From assembly GCA_028704265.1 (NCBI GenBank), contig JAQVLH010000006.1:1-16634 (forward strand): a DNA stretch of 16,634 nucleotides, given 5' to 3'. Position 1 is the first letter of the stretch; each line of letters opens with the position of its first letter. Made by a program: the position numbers and the translations under genes. This DNA is from Candidatus Nanoarchaeia archaeon. GTDB lineage: Archaea; Nanobdellota; Nanobdellia; Tiddalikarchaeales; Tiddalikarchaeaceae. The notes under the pieces are model-generated. The model did no database searches, was not told the DNA's origin, and saw only the letters and a list, made by a program, of their open reading frames with translations. Below, in pieces: positions 1 through 6,027 of this stretch.

Positions 1-669
1 ATTATGCTCTATTCTTGGCCTTAATTTTCTTTTGTCTAATTCAGTGCTCCATTCCCTTCTTCCGCATTCTAGGGCATTCTTGACACTCTTATTTTTGAAT
101 TCAAACAACGTTTTAACAAATTTAAAAAATCCTTCATCATAATCTTTTCCTGTTGGAATAAATTCAACTAATGCGCTGTCGACTTTTGGCACAGGATTAA
201 AACTTTGCCTTGAAACTATTAATTTAATTTTAGGAGTTGCTAAATAATTAGCAAGAACTGTTAATCTTGAATAATCTTTAGTGCAGGGCTTTCCTATTAT
301 TCTCTGCGCGAACTCTTTCTGGTAAAGGATTACGCATCTTTTTTTTTCCCTTAAAATTTTTTCAGTAATTTTTCCGCTCAAGTGATAAGGAATATTTCCC
401 ACTATTATTGTTGATTCTTTTGAAATTTCAGTATCTAAAATATCTTTATTAATTATTTCAGCACCTAAATTACTGATATAAGGAATCAAGGATTTATCTA
501 TTTCGCATGCTATGACTTTTCCTGCATCTTTAACAAGATACTTAGTAAGCACTCCTTTACCTGGTCCTATTTCAAAAACGACATCTTTTTTAGTCGCGTT
601 TATTATTTGAGCTATTTTTGATAAAACATTTTCATCTTTCAAAAATACTTGGCTTAATTTTGGTTTCAT
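1..669 (-). CDS. ksgA: 16S rRNA adenine N6-dimethyltransferase KsgA/Dim1 (partial, C-terminus cut by window edge)
   Basis: The reading frame runs from an ATG at 669 to the left edge, giving 223 residues with no stop; archaeal members are usually about 260-280 residues, so some 40-50 are missing. The protein dimethylates two adjacent adenines near the 3' end of 16S rRNA during small-subunit assembly, using S-adenosylmethionine. Visible motifs: the SAM-binding motif I EIGPGKG at residues 33-39, the catalytic NIPYHLS at 92-98, a QKEFAQRI segment at 117-124, and the family signature SFNPVPKVDSALV at 156-168. The start lies two bases after the stop of the upstream THUMP protein, so the two are probably one transcript. 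The family call is secure and all catalytic elements in view are intact. Confidence 0.96.
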   Translation of the reverse strand, partial: MKPKLSQVFLKDENVLSKIAQIINATKKDVVFEIGPGKGVLTKYLVKDAGKVIACEIDKSLIPYISNLGAEIINKDILDTEISKESTIIVGNIPYHLSGKITEKILREKKRCVILYQKEFAQRIIGKPCTKDYSRLTVLANYLATPKIKLIVSRQSFNPVPKVDSALVEFIPTGKDYDEGFFKFVKTLFEFKNKSVKNALECGRREWSTELDKRKLRPRIEHN

Positions 670-671
670 TT

Positions 672-1655
672 TTATCTCGCAAGTTTTATCATATTTTTAT
701 TTTCAAAACATTTTATAGTGTCTATTATTTTAAATTTAAACTCTTCAAATTTTCCAGCTATATCTTGACTTGTCAATATTACTATTGTACATTTTTTTTT
801 CATAATATAATCAAGCTGAAAAAAAAGTTTTTCAATATCTGCATTTTTTGGCAGGACTGAAACAAAATAATCAATTTTTTCTTCTTTTAATGTATAATCT
901 ATATCATTTAATGTTGTAAATCCAAAATCCATAAACTTGAATGTTTTTGACAATTTTGCATTCTGCTTTGCAAATTTTAAATCAGCCATTGAATCTGAAT
1001 AACATAAGATTTTGTTTTTTAAAGGCTTTACTTTTGGTGCAGGTATTTCAAAATCAAAATTTTTTGAATTAAAAAAAGCAGGTCCCACTTTTAAGAGTTT
1101 TAAGGCACACTCTATACTTACATAGCCTTCATGGCTGAATGCATCAAGCAATACTCCATTATCATTATATCCTGAATAATCAATCATTGCTTTGCAATAA
1201 TCAGCAGTTATAAATTCATTATTATTTGTAGAATATCCTCTTTTAACAAGATTATCTGCCCCTTCTATGATTAAATAGCAGTAATATTTTTCGTTTATTT
1301 TTTCAACAAAAAAAGTCTTATTTGGATTATCCAGCAATACTTGCGCTCCAGTATTATCTTTTATTATCTGACCCAGCTCTATGCATATTGATTTTTCGCT
1401 GCATTTCACTTTAAAAGATTCATCTTTATTTAGATGATTTTTAAAACTAACATTTTTAGTTTCTGCTGGGTTTGAAAATTCTGCAAGAAGAATGCTTATT
1501 TTTTCAAGCAAAAATGAATTAATTATTAATTCTTTAAAATCTGATTCAACTATTAATTTAGACTCATCTAATTCATTTATTGATTTGCAAAAAGGTTCTA
1601 TTTCTTTTTTTACAAAATCTTTTAATTCTTTTTTAAATTGAACTATTAATAACAT
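672..1655 (-). CDS. THUMP-domain RNA methyltransferase-like protein with degenerate catalytic motifs
   Basis: This 327-residue protein has the layout of Trm14/Trm11-type tRNA guanine-N2 methyltransferases: an N-terminal region, a THUMP RNA-binding domain (about residues 60-140, including the typical 'nP' strand LLDNPNKTFFVEK and GADNLVKRGYS), then a Rossmann-like methyltransferase region (about 150-327). The SAM-binding motif I, normally DPFxGSGTIxIE, reads DAFSHEGYVSIE at 171-182, and the catalytic (N/D)PPY motif is replaced by VLPKN near 267-271. It therefore looks like a pseudoenzyme or a much altered enzyme; a retained RNA-binding role is inference. The ATG at 1655 was preferred to one at 1706 because the latter would run into the divergent lipid kinase gene and its promoter. 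It sits two bases upstream of ksgA, suggesting co-transcription. Confidence 0.7.
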   Translation of the reverse strand: MLLIVQFKKELKDFVKKEIEPFCKSINELDESKLIVESDFKELIINSFLLEKISILLAEFSNPAETKNVSFKNHLNKDESFKVKCSEKSICIELGQIIKDNTGAQVLLDNPNKTFFVEKINEKYYCYLIIEGADNLVKRGYSTNNNEFITADYCKAMIDYSGYNDNGVLLDAFSHEGYVSIECALKLLKVGPAFFNSKNFDFEIPAPKVKPLKNKILCYSDSMADLKFAKQNAKLSKTFKFMDFGFTTLNDIDYTLKEEKIDYFVSVLPKNADIEKLFFQLDYIMKKKCTIVILTSQDIAGKFEEFKFKIIDTIKCFENKNMIKLAR

Positions 1656-1657
1656 AA

Positions 1658-1667
1658 TTTTATAAAA
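1658..1667 (+). promoter_or_regulatory. TATA box for the first SEC59-type gene
   Basis: TTTTATAAAA is centred about 27 bases before the ATG at 1690, the spacing expected of a leaderless archaeal promoter. The gap between the divergent starts at 1655 and 1690 is only 34 bases, so the opposite promoter must overlap this one; an A/T-rich candidate for it (about 1677-1690) lies on the minus strand over the plus-strand start codon. Confidence 0.5.
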
Positions 1668-1689
1668 ACTTGCTTTGTTTTTTAATTTT

Positions 1690-2247
1690 ATGCAATTTGA
1701 ATACAAAAGAAAGATTTTTCATATACTTCTTGGAATAATTATGTTTTTTTTAATATCCAATTTAAGAAAGATTTATTTAGTTACTTTTATTACTGGAATT
1801 ATTTGTATAGGTATATTTATTAGATTTTTAATTCTTAAAGGCTTTAATTTTAAGTTAATTGAATCTTTTTTACTTAACTTTGGAAGGCCTATGGAAATTG
1901 GGATGGGTGCTATGTATTATCTTTTAGGAATATTATTATCATTAATATTTCCTTTTCCGAGAGAATATTCAGCAATTAGTATACTAATATTAGGCATTAG
2001 TGATGGGTTAGCAACAATTGTAGGAATAAATTCAAAGTATAAAATTTACAAAAACAAGACTTTTTCAGGAACAATGACTTTTTTTACAACTAGTTATATT
2101 ATATTAATATTAGGGTTAAATTCTATAATGGCAGCATTAGGAATATCTATTATTTTAACCTTATTAGAACTTTTTAGTCCGATTGATGATAATTTGCTTA
2201 TACCAACAGCAGGAACTTTATTAATTTCTTTTGTAAGATTAATTTAA
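1690..2247 (+). CDS. SEC59/DGK1-family CTP-dependent lipid kinase-like membrane protein (copy 1)
   Basis: A 185-residue integral membrane protein with several hydrophobic helices. The family includes dolichol kinase and yeast CTP-dependent diacylglycerol kinase, which phosphorylate isoprenoid or glycerolipid alcohols at the membrane using CTP. Family marks are RKIFH near the N-terminus (8-12), SDGLATIVG at 104-112, the NKT at 122-124, E160 and DDN at 166-168. It departs from the family at the usual KxxEGS (here KTFSGT) and lacks the usual glycine-lysine after the DG motif (NSKYK instead). The next gene is a tandem paralogue of identical length. The ATG at 1690 was preferred to codons at 1675 because the good TATA box lies 27 bases before it. 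The lipid substrate cannot be told from sequence. Confidence 0.8.
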   Translation: MQFEYKRKIFHILLGIIMFFLISNLRKIYLVTFITGIICIGIFIRFLILKGFNFKLIESFLLNFGRPMEIGMGAMYYLLGILLSLIFPFPREYSAISILILGISDGLATIVGINSKYKIYKNKTFSGTMTFFTTSYIILILGLNSIMAALGISIILTLLELFSPIDDNLLIPTAGTLLISFVRLI

Positions 2248-2300
2248 GGTTATAACTAAAAAAGATTTAAAAACAACTCATTTATATTTTAAATACAGAA

Positions 2301-2858
2301 ATGAAAATTAATTGGACTGAAATTAAAAGAAAAGTTTGGCATATTTGCTGGGGAGTATTCTTTTTTATTCTTATTAAATTCACATATAAAGAATTTTATC
2401 AGTTAGTAATGATATCAATGCTTATTGTTGGTATTACAATTATAATATTAAGAAAAAAAAATATTAAGCTTAAATTTATTGATTATTTAATCAGAAGTAT
2501 TGGCAGAGAAGGAGAAGGAATAGAAGCATCTTTTTATTATGTTTTAAGCATTTTTTTATCAAGCATTTTTTTTAATCAGCAAATAGTTGCATTATCGGCA
2601 TTAGTGCTAGGTGTTTGCGATGGGTTGGCAACAATTTTTGGAGTTCATGGAAAAAATAGATTATATAAAAAGAAAACAGTTGAAGGTTCTAGCGCATTTC
2701 TTATTTCATGTTTTTTAATAGTATATTTATCAGGTTATGGAAAATTAGTTGCTTTAATTGTTTCAGTATTGCTTACAAGTGTTGAATTATTCACAGATAT
2801 TAATGATAATTTAATAATCCCTCCAGTATTTTCAATAATTTTAAAAATATTTAGTTAA
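2301..2858 (+). CDS. SEC59/DGK1-family CTP-dependent lipid kinase-like membrane protein (copy 2)
   Basis: Also 185 residues and clearly homologous to the gene 53 bases upstream: EIKRKVWH near the N-terminus (7-14), CDGLATIFG at 106-114, HGK at 116-118, KKKTVEGSSAF at 123-133, E162 and NDN at 168-170. It keeps the EGS and HGK elements that copy 1 has lost, but has Cys in place of the usual Ser before the DG motif and Asn in place of one Asp. A weak TATA-like TTTAAAAAC at 2266-2274 may give it its own promoter; read-through from copy 1 is equally possible. Its 3' end overlaps the convergent dph2 gene by 18 bases. Expected role is CTP-dependent phosphorylation of a polyprenol or archaeal glycerolipid; which one is unknown. 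Confidence 0.82.
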   Translation: MKINWTEIKRKVWHICWGVFFFILIKFTYKEFYQLVMISMLIVGITIIILRKKNIKLKFIDYLIRSIGREGEGIEASFYYVLSIFLSSIFFNQQIVALSALVLGVCDGLATIFGVHGKNRLYKKKTVEGSSAFLISCFLIVYLSGYGKLVALIVSVLLTSVELFTDINDNLIIPPVFSIILKIFS

Positions 2859-3464
2859 AACTATTTCATAATTTATTATTGGAATATTAAATTTAGAATA
2901 ATCATCTAAACCTATTCTTGAACATGCAGTATTGATTAAAATATCAAATCCTCTGTAGTTCATGAATTCATCTGGATTAATTGTTTCGGCAAGTAATAAA
3001 TAAACTTTTTTTCCTTGGGCTTCAAGCTTTTTTTTAAGCAATTCTGAAATTTTTATTCTTTCTTGCCCTGGCTTAGTGCATGCTATTATTGCAACTTTTT
3101 TTGCCATTTTTAGCCTTTCTAATGAAATAAATTCCCTGTTAATAAATTTTTTAACATCGCTTTCAAGCACTTCTTTTTCTGACAAATCTTTAGGATTAAG
3201 TATTATCACTTTTTTGTCTAAATGTTTCTTTTTAATCATTAATGGATGAAACACTCCGTCGCCTACAAAGATAATAATATCTCCTTTAAAATTGTTTATA
3301 GAATTAACATTGCATCCTAAAACTAATCCTGAATTTTTAATATTTTTAAACAAATCGCAATATTGAGCAGTATATGCAATGAAACAAGCTTCATATTTTT
3401 TTAAAGCTTGCAATATACCTTTTGAATCAACTTTAAATTTCACTGGCTCATATATTATTTTCAT
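2841..3464 (-). CDS. dph2: Dph2-type diphthamide synthesis protein lacking domain 1
   Basis: Archaeal Dph2 is a radical enzyme that moves the aminocarboxypropyl group of SAM onto a histidine of elongation factor 2, the first step of diphthamide formation; usual members have about 330-350 residues in three domains, each giving one Cys to a [4Fe-4S] cluster. This protein has 207 residues and covers only domains 2 and 3: LVLGCN with C51, FVGDGVFHPL at 67-75, the CTKPGQ segment at 129-134, and INTACSRIGLDD with C181. The domain carrying the first cluster Cys is absent, and the upstream DNA is promoter, so it is not a simple adjacent split. The ATG at 3464 was chosen over one at 3503 because the latter falls in the promoter region, with a TATA-like element 27-36 bases before 3464. 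Confidence 0.82.
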   Translation of the reverse strand: MKIIYEPVKFKVDSKGILQALKKYEACFIAYTAQYCDLFKNIKNSGLVLGCNVNSINNFKGDIIIFVGDGVFHPLMIKKKHLDKKVIILNPKDLSEKEVLESDVKKFINREFISLERLKMAKKVAIIACTKPGQERIKISELLKKKLEAQGKKVYLLLAETINPDEFMNYRGFDILINTACSRIGLDDYSKFNIPIINYEIVLTKYF

Positions 3465-3581
3465 AAATATTAGATACAAACATTTAATTAAATATTTATG
3501 CAATTAATTAAATGTAATATAAAATCATTAAAAATATGATTCATAAATATTAAAAAGAAACAATATATTAGAATATTTATG
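3462..3581. repeat. Symmetric divergent promoter with four copies of a 10-base element
   Basis: The 10-mer AATATTTATG, or its complement CATAAATATT, occurs exactly four times: 3462-3471 (complement), 3491-3500, 3542-3551 (complement) and 3572-3581. The outer copies contain the start codons of dph2 (minus, 3464) and of the small membrane protein (plus, 3579). The inner copies fall at the TATA position of each gene, about 27-37 bases upstream, in opposite orientation, separated from the start copies by 19 and 20 bases. Each promoter is thus an inverted repeat of TATA element and start site. The TATA function is supported by position; a role as operator for a shared regulator is inference. Confidence 0.6.
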
Positions 3582-3782
3582 GATAAAGAAACTTTGATTG
3601 AAAACCCCATTAATAATGAATTAAAATCTGAAACTAATGATTATGCTCCTTTGCCTGAAGATTTAATTACTCCGAAAAAAAAAATAAATTTAATGAAAAT
3701 TGCTAATATATTTTCTTATATTACTCTTATTTTTGCTGGATTATTTATGTTAATATTGTATATTTTAGGGTTGTTAAAATGA
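3579..3782 (+). CDS. Small single-pass membrane protein
   Basis: A 67-residue protein with a polar, acidic and probably disordered N-terminal half, a PKKK stretch (33-36), and one hydrophobic helix at about 43-65 ending at the C-terminus. By the positive-inside rule the N-terminal part with the lysines should face the cytoplasm. No family was recognised, and the Sec61-beta and SecG signatures are not evident. Its stop codon overlaps the start of trmI (ATGA), so the two are translationally coupled and it heads a three-gene operon. Start choice is supported by a TATA element at 3542-3556. Confidence 0.6.
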   Translation: MDKETLIENPINNELKSETNDYAPLPEDLITPKKKINLMKIANIFSYITLIFAGLFMLILYILGLLK

Positions 3783-4519
3783 AATTGCTAATTAATAATA
3801 GTTATAAGAAGATTTATTCTGACAAAATTGATCAGGATTTAAACATTTCAGAAGGTGTAATAAAAAAAGAAGAATATAATTCTATTACTGATGGTTTAAT
3901 TAAAACCCATAAGGGTAAAAATTTTTTAATTAAAAATCCTGATTTTAAAGATTTATTATTTAGTATTAAGCGTGGCCCTCAAATAATTACTTTGAAAGAT
4001 GCCGGTTTTATTGCCTCTAATTTAGGATTAATGAATGGATTTAGAGTGCTTGATTGCGGAGGAGGAAGCGGCTCAATTAGCTGTTTTTTTGCAAATATTG
4101 TTGGAAAAAAAGGCAAAGTAATAAGTGTAGAAAAAAATGAAAAGTTTTGCGAGATAATAAAATCTAATGTTAAATTATTTGGTTTTGAAAATATTGAGGT
4201 TATTAATAAGGATTTAAGTGAATATTCTTCTAAAAAATTATTTGATGCGATTAATATTGATTTGCCAAACCCTTGGGATTATTCTAACAAAATTAGCAGT
4301 TTATTAAAAAATGGTTCAAGATTAACTCTTTATATTCCTAATACTACTCAATTAACTCATAGTCAGCAAGATTTTTGCGCAAAAGGATTTAAATTAGAGC
4401 ACGTTTTTGAATTAATATTGCGAGAATGGGATGTTAATGATTTAGTATGCCATCCAAAATTTGATATGCTTGGACATACAGGATTCATTATGTGTTTTAG
4501 AAAAATAATGGTGGAATAA
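3779..4519 (+). CDS. trmI: tRNA (adenine-N1)-methyltransferase, TrmI family
   Basis: 246 residues, close to the archaeal TrmI length. These enzymes methylate N1 of A57/A58 in the T-loop of tRNA with SAM as a homotetramer. Order of features: a short N-terminal domain, the linker RGPQIITLKD at 65-74, motif I VLDCGGGSGSIS at 90-101, the acidic SVEKN strand end with E118, the catalytic-region DLPNPW at 151-156, IPNTTQL at 186-192, LREWDVN at 214-220 and the C-terminal HTGF at 233-236. All key elements look intact. It overlaps its upstream neighbour by four bases and its downstream neighbour by one base (TAATG), which implies a coupled operon. The Cys-rich product of the next gene may share its expression but has no evident link to tRNA. 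Confidence 0.9.
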   Translation: MKLLINNSYKKIYSDKIDQDLNISEGVIKKEEYNSITDGLIKTHKGKNFLIKNPDFKDLLFSIKRGPQIITLKDAGFIASNLGLMNGFRVLDCGGGSGSISCFFANIVGKKGKVISVEKNEKFCEIIKSNVKLFGFENIEVINKDLSEYSSKKLFDAINIDLPNPWDYSNKISSLLKNGSRLTLYIPNTTQLTHSQQDFCAKGFKLEHVFELILREWDVNDLVCHPKFDMLGHTGFIMCFRKIMVE

Positions 4520-4671
4520 TGGAAGAATATGAAAATTTTAAGATTAATTTTGAATTATTAAAAAATGTTTTTGAAAATGATGGAAATTGTTTATGCAAAT
4601 TAAACACTAAATGCCCTTGCTCTGAATTTGTATTTAATAAAAAATGTCATTGTGGAGTTTTTAAAATTTAG
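4519..4671 (+). CDS. 50-residue Cys-rich protein with FTR-like CPC-x8-CHC motif
   Basis: A small gene whose ATG overlaps the trmI stop by one base. The C-terminal half carries six Cys in the order CLC (residues 24-26), CPC (32-34) and CHC (43-45), that is CxC-x5-CPC-x8-CHC, followed by GVF. The catalytic subunit of ferredoxin:thioredoxin reductase uses CPC-x16-CPC-x8-CHC to hold a [4Fe-4S] cluster next to a redox-active disulfide; the last two parts match exactly, while the first spacing is much shorter. A metal or iron-sulfur centre is therefore likely, but the protein is about half the length of that subunit. It may be a short archaeal relative; reductase activity is not established. Confidence 0.72.
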   Translation: MEEYENFKINFELLKNVFENDGNCLCKLNTKCPCSEFVFNKKCHCGVFKI

Positions 4672-4678
4672 AATAATG

Positions 4679-4686
4679 TTTATAAA
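4679..4686 (+). promoter_or_regulatory. TATA box of the pilin gene
   Basis: TTTATAAA is centred 27 bases before the ATG at 4710, so the transcript should start at or next to the start codon. It lies just after the stop of the Cys-rich gene (4671), which separates the pilin from the trmI operon. Confidence 0.65.
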
Positions 4687-4709
4687 TTACCAGCTGTTTT
4701 TTTTAAATT

Positions 4710-5192
4710 ATGACAAATAAAACAATTACACCTGTAATCTCTGTAATCTTGCTTATCATGCTTACAATTGCAGTAAGTGCAACAGCATGGTACTGGGTGA
4801 ATGGTTTACAAGCAAATTTAGAATCAAGTACTGCTCAAGGTGTTGAATCAACAACATCAATGGGTAATATTCAGTATAATATTGTAAGTTTAACTTGTAA
4901 TTCAAGTGCTACTGGAAATATTACTATCCAATTAAGAAACAATGGATTAACAGATATTTCAACAGATGAAGTATTTTTAATAAAATTAGTTGATGCTTCA
5001 GGAGTAGAATTAAATAGTACTACTAAACAATTATCAGCATCAATAGGAACTAGTGGATTATCAACTATAGGTTCACTTACATTCCTTACAAGAGATTTAG
5101 CAACAGCTGCACAGATGGTTAATGGAACAAGATATCAGATTAAAACTGATGTAAGAGGAATAACCGCTTCAGATTATTGTACAGCAATATAA
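4710..5192 (+). CDS. Archaeal type IV pilin-like secreted protein
   Basis: 160 residues with a very short polar leader (MTNKT) followed directly by ITPVISVILLIMLTIAVSA, the hydrophobic stretch characteristic of euryarchaeal-type pilins and archaellin-like proteins (compare the common KGxSPVIGVIL). Such proteins are processed by a prepilin peptidase and assembled through the hydrophobic helix into surface filaments. Here the residue before the expected cleavage site is Thr rather than Gly. The mature domain is Ser/Thr-rich, with Cys at 63 and 157 (a possible disulfide) and N-glycosylation sequons at N64, N70, N102 and N138. It is a single-gene unit: own TATA box upstream, strong terminator downstream, and no pilus assembly genes nearby. 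Confidence 0.8.
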   Translation: MTNKTITPVISVILLIMLTIAVSATAWYWVNGLQANLESSTAQGVESTTSMGNIQYNIVSLTCNSSATGNITIQLRNNGLTDISTDEVFLIKLVDASGVELNSTTKQLSASIGTSGLSTIGSLTFLTRDLATAAQMVNGTRYQIKTDVRGITASDYCTAI

Positions 5193-5194
5193 AG

Positions 5195-5227
5195 AAAAAA
5201 AAATTTTTTTTTGATTATTTTTTTTTT
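5195..5227. terminator. Bidirectional A/T-run terminator
   Basis: Nine A (5195-5203) are followed by nine T (5204-5212) and then ten T (5218-5227) directly after the pilin stop. T-runs end transcription in archaea, and the A9/T9 pair is also a perfect palindrome. The A-run gives a T-run on the minus strand, so it can also serve the convergent gene ending at 5241. Confidence 0.65.
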
Positions 5228-5240
5228 ACTTTATTTTATT

Positions 5241-5564
5241 TTATAAATTTAATATTTTATTTACAGAATCTTCAATATAATTACTTATTACTTTTTTTGC
5301 ATAATCAACTTCTAATACTTTTGATACACCTATTCCTTTAGTATCTTTTATTAAATTTTCTAACCCTTGAATTAAGTCATCTTTAACGTTATTTGCTAAT
5401 TCAAATTGTTCTTTGTAATTTTTAATTATTGAATCCTTAGGTTTTGAAAAATATTGCTGATAAGATGAAATTGCTGATTCAACATGCATTTGATAATTCA
5501 TAAATAATTTATGTACATAAGCGAGATTTTGATCTGTTTTTAGTTCGTTTGTTGAGTTAACCAT
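5241..5564 (-). CDS. Small alpha-helical protein of unknown function
   Basis: 107 residues, rich in Lys, Asn, Ser and Glu and predicted by eye to be almost wholly helical, with no membrane segment, no signal peptide and no Cys. Repeated heptad-like spacing of Leu/Ile/Val in about 60-105 suggests a helical bundle or coiled-coil pairing. No family was recognised. It has its own strong TATA box 27 bases before its ATG and a terminator just past its stop, so it is probably transcribed alone despite lying just downstream of the radical SAM gene group on the same strand. Confidence 0.6.
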   Translation of the reverse strand: MVNSTNELKTDQNLAYVHKLFMNYQMHVESAISSYQQYFSKPKDSIIKNYKEQFELANNVKDDLIQGLENLIKDTKGIGVSKVLEVDYAKKVISNYIEDSVNKILNL

Positions 5565-5586
5565 AATTGTTACTGAATAAATTCTA

Positions 5587-5594
5587 TTTATAAA
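5587..5594 (-). promoter_or_regulatory. TATA box of the small helical protein gene
   Basis: TTTATAAA (palindromic) is centred 26-27 bases before the ATG at 5564 on the minus strand, matching leaderless spacing. It sits in the 35-base gap between this gene and the one ending at 5600. Confidence 0.6.
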
Positions 5595-5599
5595 TATTA

Positions 5600-6025
5600 T
5601 TAAATCTCGGTTAATTTTTTATTTCCATCAATTGAGCTAAATTCTTTGGTTAATATTCCTAAATGTTTTAATTTTTTTGGAATAAAATGATGAAATAATT
5701 TAGTATTTTTTCTTTGCTTAATATATTGCGAGTCATAAAAAATATCCCAGTCATTGATTGAATCCTTGGAAAAATCAAAAGAATCAGGCAAAAATGATTC
5801 ATAATTTTTCAAAACTTTTTCAATTTTATCATTGAATATTTTAAGATTTTCATTATTTTTTTGCACATAAGTTTTGCCTTTATACTCAAGCATAATATAG
5901 AATAAAGGAAATTTGGCAGAAAAATGAGTAATAATACTAGGGCTAAACTCGTCAGGTATCTTGGCATATAAGATGCCTTTTTTAGAATATTCAAACCTTG
6001 TATAGGCAATCATGTGATGCATCAT
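5600..6025 (-). CDS. Possible DUF4130/TIGR03915-like partner of the radical SAM repair protein (short form)
   Basis: 141 residues from the ATG at 6025, two bases after the stop of the radical SAM gene; a TTG at 6034 overlapping that stop is an alternative. In many genomes a protein of the TIGR03915/DUF4130 type is encoded next to this radical SAM protein. The C-terminal segment here, with the pattern Y-x-S-x-x-I-x-x-R-x-N-x-x-L and a later IPKK, resembles the end of that family (YYxSxxIxxRxNxxLxxxxxPKRYW), and position supports it. The usual N-terminal half is missing, as usual members are about twice as long. Assignment is tentative: the sequence match is short and judged from memory. No membrane segment or Cys is present. 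Confidence 0.5.
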   Translation of the reverse strand: MMHHMIAYTRFEYSKKGILYAKIPDEFSPSIITHFSAKFPLFYIMLEYKGKTYVQKNNENLKIFNDKIEKVLKNYESFLPDSFDFSKDSINDWDIFYDSQYIKQRKNTKLFHHFIPKKLKHLGILTKEFSSIDGNKKLTEI

Positions 6026-6027
6026 TA

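Noticed and set aside
3465..3503. Longer dph2 start at 3503, adding 13 residues
   Set aside because: It lies within the TATA/promoter region of the same gene and adds nothing resembling the missing domain 1.
5195..5227. A-run/T-run as a programmed frameshift site or repeat element
   Set aside because: It lies just after a stop codon and between convergent genes, so termination explains it.
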